From the NCBI RefSeq assembly GCF_011604685.1, contig NZ_CP050063.1, positions 569,001-633,000 on the forward strand: a stretch of DNA of 64,000 nucleotides, in the 5' to 3' direction. The notes beneath the pieces are model-generated. The model saw nothing but the letters and a program-made list of their open reading frames with translations. It did no database searches and was not told the origin of the DNA. The position numbers and the translations under genes were made by a program. Below are positions 60,290 through 64,000 of this stretch, piece by piece. Numbering within the stretch: position 1 is the stretch's first letter; each line of letters starts with the position of its first letter. Source of the DNA: Spirosoma aureum (lineage in GTDB: Bacteria; Bacteroidota; Bacteroidia; Cytophagales; Spirosomataceae).

Positions 60290-60796
60290 TTACCACTTTC
60301 CCTGCGCCTTCATCACCTGCTCAATCACGTCGCGAACCGCTCCGCGACCACCGTCCACCGGCGATATATACTTGCAAATAGCCTGAATCTCAGCCACGGC
60401 ATCGGCCGGACAGGTGCTGAAAACAACTGGTCGGTTCAAAATGGCATAATCAGGTATATCGTCGCCCATATACAGGATTTCAGCTTCATTCAAACCGTCG
60501 CGGGCGATATAGCCCAGATAGGCGTTTACTTTCTGGTCGGAGGGACCGCCCATGAAAATCGCTGTAACGTTCATTGCTGTTAACCAACTGCGAACGCCAT
60601 CTGCATTGGAAGAAGATAAAATGCCAACCCGAAATCCTGCTTTTAACGCCCGCTCAATGGCATACGTATCCCGGATGAAAACCGTCCGGAAGCGTTCGCC
60701 GGTAGCCAGTAAATTGACGCTTCCGTCGGTCAGTACACCGTCAACGTCAAAAATGAATGTCCTGATTTGTTTAAATCGATCCTGTATAGCTGCCAT
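60290..60796 (-). CDS. KdsC-like HAD phosphatase (KDO-8-phosphate phosphatase family)
   Basis: A 168-residue HAD phosphatase of the KdsC type. Motif I is FDVDGVLTDG with Asp17 and Asp19; motif II ILSSSNADG; motif IV MGDDIPD. The family removes phosphate from KDO-8-phosphate for lipid A core synthesis, with tetramer assembly and no cap domain; related sugar phosphatases share these motifs. It is a stand-alone gene here, not next to kdsA or kdsD. Confidence 0.85.
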   Translation of the reverse strand: MAAIQDRFKQIRTFIFDVDGVLTDGSVNLLATGERFRTVFIRDTYAIERALKAGFRVGILSSSNADGVRSWLTAMNVTAIFMGGPSDQKVNAYLGYIARDGLNEAEILYMGDDIPDYAILNRPVVFSTCPADAVAEIQAICKYISPVDGGRGAVRDVIEQVMKAQGKW

Positions 60797-60832
60797 ATCG
60801 CAAGTTTAATGAAAACCGATTGACAGTTCCGT

Positions 60833-60840
60833 ATTTTTGC
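60833..60840 (+). promoter_or_regulatory. Probable -7 box of the RsmF-like gene
   Basis: TATTTTTG ends only three bases before the ATG at 60844. Transcription would start at about the start codon, so the mRNA may be nearly leaderless. Confidence 0.4.
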
Positions 60841-60843
60841 AGT

Positions 60844-62250
60844 ATGAATCTTCATGAATTGCCCCCGGCTGGGTTACCCCTGGCTGGACTGCCTCCGGCG
60901 TTTCAGGCTCGAATGCAAGCGCAATTAGGCGCTGATTTTCCCGCCTTCGAGGCTGCCCTTCAGCAGGAAACGCCTGTTAGCATTCGGGTCAATCCCCGCA
61001 AAATGCATTACGTTACAACAGGCCTGGAGCAGGTTCCATGGTGTTCGGAAGGCTTTTATCTTGCGGAGCGGCCAAGCTTTACGCTTGATCCATTGTTTCA
61101 GGCTGGGGCTTACTATGTACAGGAAGCGTCCTCCATGCTTTTGCAGGAAGCTTTAAAGCAAACCGTAAACCTGACCCGCCCATTGCGGGTGCTGGATCTA
61201 TGCGCAGCGCCGGGTGGAAAAAGTACACTGTTAGCGTCAGTCCTGCATCCTGATAGTATGCTGATCTGTAATGAAGTGATCCGCAGTCGGGTGTCGGTGC
61301 TCCGCGAAAATATGGACAAATGGGGCTATCCGAATGTGGTTATCAGTAATCACGACCCCGAAGAAATGAGCAATCTGGCGGGCTTTTTCGATCTGATCGT
61401 TGTCGATGCGCCCTGTTCTGGTGAAGGATTATTTCGGAAAGATCCCGATGCGATGCAGGAGTGGTCGGAGGCTAACGTACAACTGTGTTCGGCTCGTCAG
61501 AAACGAATTTTGACCGCGGCAGCCAATTTGCTGGACGAAGGCGGAACACTGATTTACAGTACCTGTACCTATAATGACGACGAAAATACGGAGAATATCC
61601 ACTATCTGACCGAAAACGGTTTTCGGAGCCGCCCGCTCATCCTGCCACCCAGCTGGAATGTGGTTGAGAAGGAGTCTGGCGATGCCGTTGGTTACCAGTG
61701 TTATCCACATCGGGTTCGGGGCGAAGGTTTTTTTATCAGTGTTTTTCGCAAAACAGCATTCACCGCTGCGGTAAAGCTGGATGCCCGCACATTTCGTAGT
61801 ATTCGGGCTTTACGGCCAAGAGAAACGGCATCGGCAATGAAGTGGCTGCAAAATCCGGCTGACTTTTCATTGTGGGAAAAGCCAAATGGCGATGTGATGG
61901 CTTTGCCGAAATCGTTGGAAAAGCAGTTTCTATTTTTAGATAGTGCAATACGAAACAAAGGTTTTGGGCTGGAAATGGGGCAATTTAAAGGCACTGATTT
62001 CATTCCATCTCATGCGCTGGCATTAAGCACGGCCATTAACCAGCACTTATCAGGTGTATCGTTAAGTAAGGAAGATGCCTTACACTACTTTAAGAAAGAA
62101 AATCTGATATTTGCTGAACCTGTTAAAGGCTGGCAACTAGCTAAATACGAAGGAATAAACCTGGGGTGGGTCAAAGGCGTTGGCAATCGGGTAAACAATT
62201 ACCTGCCGAAAGACTGGCGCATTCGTATGGATATTAAAGAATACGTATGA
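60844..62250 (+). CDS. rRNA (cytosine-C5) methyltransferase, RsmF/NOL1-Nop2 type
   Basis: A 468-residue S-adenosylmethionine-dependent RNA methyltransferase. The ATG at 60844 (MNLHELPPAGLPL) is taken as start because of the promoter box just upstream. The SAM-binding motif is VLDLCAAPGGKSTLL; the two catalytic cysteines are in DAPCSGEGLF and STCTY, as in m5C methyltransferases. A C-terminal PUA-like region ends in NRVNNYLPKDWRIRM, typical of RsmF. Its target is inferred by family to be 16S rRNA. Confidence 0.9.
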   Translation: MNLHELPPAGLPLAGLPPAFQARMQAQLGADFPAFEAALQQETPVSIRVNPRKMHYVTTGLEQVPWCSEGFYLAERPSFTLDPLFQAGAYYVQEASSMLLQEALKQTVNLTRPLRVLDLCAAPGGKSTLLASVLHPDSMLICNEVIRSRVSVLRENMDKWGYPNVVISNHDPEEMSNLAGFFDLIVVDAPCSGEGLFRKDPDAMQEWSEANVQLCSARQKRILTAAANLLDEGGTLIYSTCTYNDDENTENIHYLTENGFRSRPLILPPSWNVVEKESGDAVGYQCYPHRVRGEGFFISVFRKTAFTAAVKLDARTFRSIRALRPRETASAMKWLQNPADFSLWEKPNGDVMALPKSLEKQFLFLDSAIRNKGFGLEMGQFKGTDFIPSHALALSTAINQHLSGVSLSKEDALHYFKKENLIFAEPVKGWQLAKYEGINLGWVKGVGNRVNNYLPKDWRIRMDIKEYV

Positions 62251-63299
62251 AACGGATTTTCACCATCACGGGCCTTCTGCTGGCCACGATTGTTGTCGGT
62301 TATGTGCTTGGCCCATCGGCGCACTACGATGCTGTAAAAGTAGAGCCAATCACCCTTGATCCGGATTTAATTAAACTGGAAAAAAGCATTTCGGAATCAG
62401 AAAGCAAAGCCAATCTTCGCCCTGATAATGAGGCTCGTATTGTTTGGGCAGATAGCCTGCACAAAGTCAAAACACCCTATTGTATCGTTTATATTCCGGG
62501 CTTTACGGCAAGCTGGGCCGAGGGCGACCCGGTTCATAAACAACTGGCAAAGCGTTTCGGCTGTAATCTATACCTGGCTCGCACTTATGGACATGGCGTT
62601 GATTCACCGGATGCTCTAAAAGATCTGACACCCGGTAATTATGCCGGATCGGCCGAGCGAGCGTTAGCCATTGGGAAAGAATTAGGGGAAAAGGTAATCG
62701 TTATGGGTACATCGGCGGGAGGAATGCTGGCACTTTATCTGGCAGCCCGCCATCCTGAAATTCAGGGATTGATCCTCTATTCGCCTTGCATTGCTGTAGC
62801 AAATCCGGCCTTAAAACTTGTTACAAAACCCTGGGGGCAGCAAATTCTTACGCAGGTATTTGGGGGCGATCACGTCATTAACGCATACAATAAACCAGGT
62901 CGTATTCGTTACTGGCTCCCTCAATACCATACGAATGGTCTCCTTACTTTACAAACCATGCTGGATGAGTACATGACGCCCGAGGAGTTTCATAAAGTGA
63001 AACAACCGGTGTTTATGGGCTATTATTATAAGGATGAAGACAATCAGGATAAAGTTGTATCGGTAGCAGCTATGCTCGATATGTTTAATGAGTTGGGGAC
63101 ACCCGCCGATAAAAAACAAAAGGTCGATTTTCCGAATGCCGGTGAGCACGTGATTGCATCCTATTATACGGCTGGCGATTTGAATGGTGTGTATCAGTCC
63201 ACCGAAAAATTCATGAAGAATGTGTTAAATCTCCCTATGGCACAAGGACCAGCGCAAACTGTCGCATTTCGGCAGAACGGTGGTTCGACCAAAAAATAA
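62247..63299 (+). CDS. Membrane-anchored alpha/beta hydrolase
   Basis: A 350-residue hydrolase anchored by an N-terminal helix (FTITGLLLATIVVGYVLG). Its ATG overlaps the previous stop by four bases (ATGA), indicating translational coupling to the methyltransferase. The hydrolase signature is IVYIPGFTASWAEG, the nucleophile elbow VMGTSAGGMLALYLA, and a C-terminal His in GEHVIASYY. Substrate unknown. Confidence 0.8.
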   Translation: MKRIFTITGLLLATIVVGYVLGPSAHYDAVKVEPITLDPDLIKLEKSISESESKANLRPDNEARIVWADSLHKVKTPYCIVYIPGFTASWAEGDPVHKQLAKRFGCNLYLARTYGHGVDSPDALKDLTPGNYAGSAERALAIGKELGEKVIVMGTSAGGMLALYLAARHPEIQGLILYSPCIAVANPALKLVTKPWGQQILTQVFGGDHVINAYNKPGRIRYWLPQYHTNGLLTLQTMLDEYMTPEEFHKVKQPVFMGYYYKDEDNQDKVVSVAAMLDMFNELGTPADKKQKVDFPNAGEHVIASYYTAGDLNGVYQSTEKFMKNVLNLPMAQGPAQTVAFRQNGGSTKK

Positions 63300-63301
63300 C
63301 C

Positions 63302-63309
63302 TAACTTTG
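63302..63309 (+). promoter_or_regulatory. Probable -7 box for fabI
   Basis: TAACTTTG directly after the hydrolase stop codon fits TAnnTTTG, giving a leader of about 110 bases. No clear -33 box at the standard distance. Confidence 0.4.
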
Positions 63310-63350
63310 GCGTCTTATTGTCATTTTGATCAGACAAGGAATGACATAAG

Positions 63351-63416
63351 TACAGTTTTCTGCCAAAAATCTCGTGATAACGAATCCTCGAAAACTGTAA
63401 ACTGCAAACTGTAAAC
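63351..63416 (+). repeat. Inverted and short direct repeats in the fabI leader
   Basis: TACAGTTTTC at 63351-63360 is the exact reverse complement of 63390-63399, and from 63392 the heptamer AAACTGY is repeated three times and followed by AAAC. It lies between the predicted promoter and the start codon. Confidence 0.6.
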
Positions 63417-63424
63417 TTACCATA

Positions 63425-64000
63425 ATGGCTTACGGATTACTGAACGGAAAACGCGGCATCATTTCCGGTGCCTTAGACGAAAACTCGATTGCCTGGAAAG
63501 TCGCTTTGAAAGCGAAAGAAGAAGGGGCTACATTCACGCTTACCAATGCACCGATTGCCATGCGCATGGGGGCCATCAAAGAATTGGCTGAACAGTGTAA
63601 TGCTGAAATTATTCCCGCAGATGCCACCTCGACCGAAGATATCGAAAACCTGTTTACCAAATCAACCGAAGTGCTCGGCGGTAAACTGGACTTCGTTCTG
63701 CATAGCATCGGCATGAGCCCGAACGTACGAAAAGGCAAAGCTTATACAGACCTCAATTACGAATGGTTTAAGCAGAGTATTGATATCTCGGCCCTGTCGT
63801 TTCATAAGATGATGCAAACTGCCTATAAACAGGATGCCATCAATGAATGGGGTTCGATTGTCGCCCTGACCTACATGGCGGCTCAACGGACCTTTCCGTT
63901 TTATGGCGATATGGCCGATGCTAAAGCCGTTCTGGAATCAATTGCCCGGAGCTTTGGCTACAAATATGGCAAGTATCGTAAGGTTCGGGTAAACACCGTT
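63425..64000 (+). CDS. fabI: Enoyl-ACP reductase (NADH), 3' partial
   Basis: The first 192 residues of FabI, which reduces enoyl-ACP in fatty-acid elongation; the frame runs off the window end. It begins MAYGLLNGKRGIISGALDEN, whose GxxxxxS pattern binds NAD. Further blocks are LHSIGMSPN and the active-site pattern Tyr-x6-Lys in YGDMADAK. The Bacteroidota FabI is the triclosan-target type. Confidence 0.95.
   Translation, partial: MAYGLLNGKRGIISGALDENSIAWKVALKAKEEGATFTLTNAPIAMRMGAIKELAEQCNAEIIPADATSTEDIENLFTKSTEVLGGKLDFVLHSIGMSPNVRKGKAYTDLNYEWFKQSIDISALSFHKMMQTAYKQDAINEWGSIVALTYMAAQRTFPFYGDMADAKAVLESIARSFGYKYGKYRKVRVNTV

Overview
The window is chromosomal DNA from a member of the Bacteroidota, most likely a Cytophagales bacterium of the Spirosoma type. 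This is inferred from the gene families: a CarboxypepD_reg TonB-dependent receptor paired with a DUF4249 lipoprotein, a two-component regulator-propeller sensor kinase, a bacterial GGGP synthase, DUF349 and DUF4926 proteins, and a monofunctional aspartokinase. Recurring TAnnTTTG promoter boxes, the known Bacteroidota -7 element, point the same way. No rRNA, tRNA, CRISPR array, prophage or complete transposon was seen.

Layout. 1-8.2 kb: the 3' end of a four-carbon acid sugar kinase, a roughly 1 kb non-coding stretch with several hairpins, a small outer-membrane barrel protein, a prolyl oligopeptidase and a large propeller histidine kinase without a receiver domain. 8.3-15.3 kb: a secreted SASA-type esterase with DUF11 domains, then a PSCyt1/DUF1549/DUF1553 cytochrome-like protein with its DUF1501 partner. 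15.4-20.4 kb: housekeeping genes (hydrolase, gatC, plsC, purH, flippase). 20.5-25.3 kb: DUF4249 lipoprotein and TonB-dependent receptor, a TraB/GumN protein and a small unknown. 25.4-29.9 kb: uvrA, MgtC-like protein, outer-membrane protein. 29.9-34.0 kb: a cell-surface acylation locus (SGNH lipoprotein, MBOAT acyltransferase, AlgX-like protein). 34.1-38.9 kb: GMC oxidoreductase, SMP-30 lactonase, phosphatidylserine decarboxylase, glutamate dehydrogenase. 39.2-42.3 kb: DksA-like protein, then a short operon of YqjE-like and YtxH-like membrane proteins, GGGP synthase (frameshifted) and a TonB-C protein. 42.3-48.1 kb: AraC regulator, acyl-CoA dehydrogenase, MaoC hydratase, hydrolase, VTT membrane protein and a cystathionine synthase/lyase. 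48.2-50.9 kb: a TonB-dependent receptor under a TPP riboswitch, hence probably a thiamine-related uptake receptor. 50.9-64 kb: small proteins, TPR protein, ribH, aspartokinase, a MNT/HEPN pair whose HEPN half is broken, serS, a DUF349 protein, ettA, an aminotransferase, KdsC-like phosphatase, RsmF-like methyltransferase, hydrolase and the start of fabI.

The most unusual feature is the number of long, nearly perfect inverted repeats, especially between 32 and 53 kb. They include a perfect 62-bp palindrome inside the AlgX-like gene, an element with 41-bp arms enclosing four 16-bp GC-rich tandem units, a 23-bp inverted repeat that encloses the -7 box of the decarboxylase gene, and a 29-bp inverted repeat that ends two bases before the ribH start codon. 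Two genes carry frame disruptions (GGGP synthase and HEPN). I found no convincing wholly new multigene system. The best candidates for new biology are these inverted-repeat elements and the GGGP-synthase membrane operon.
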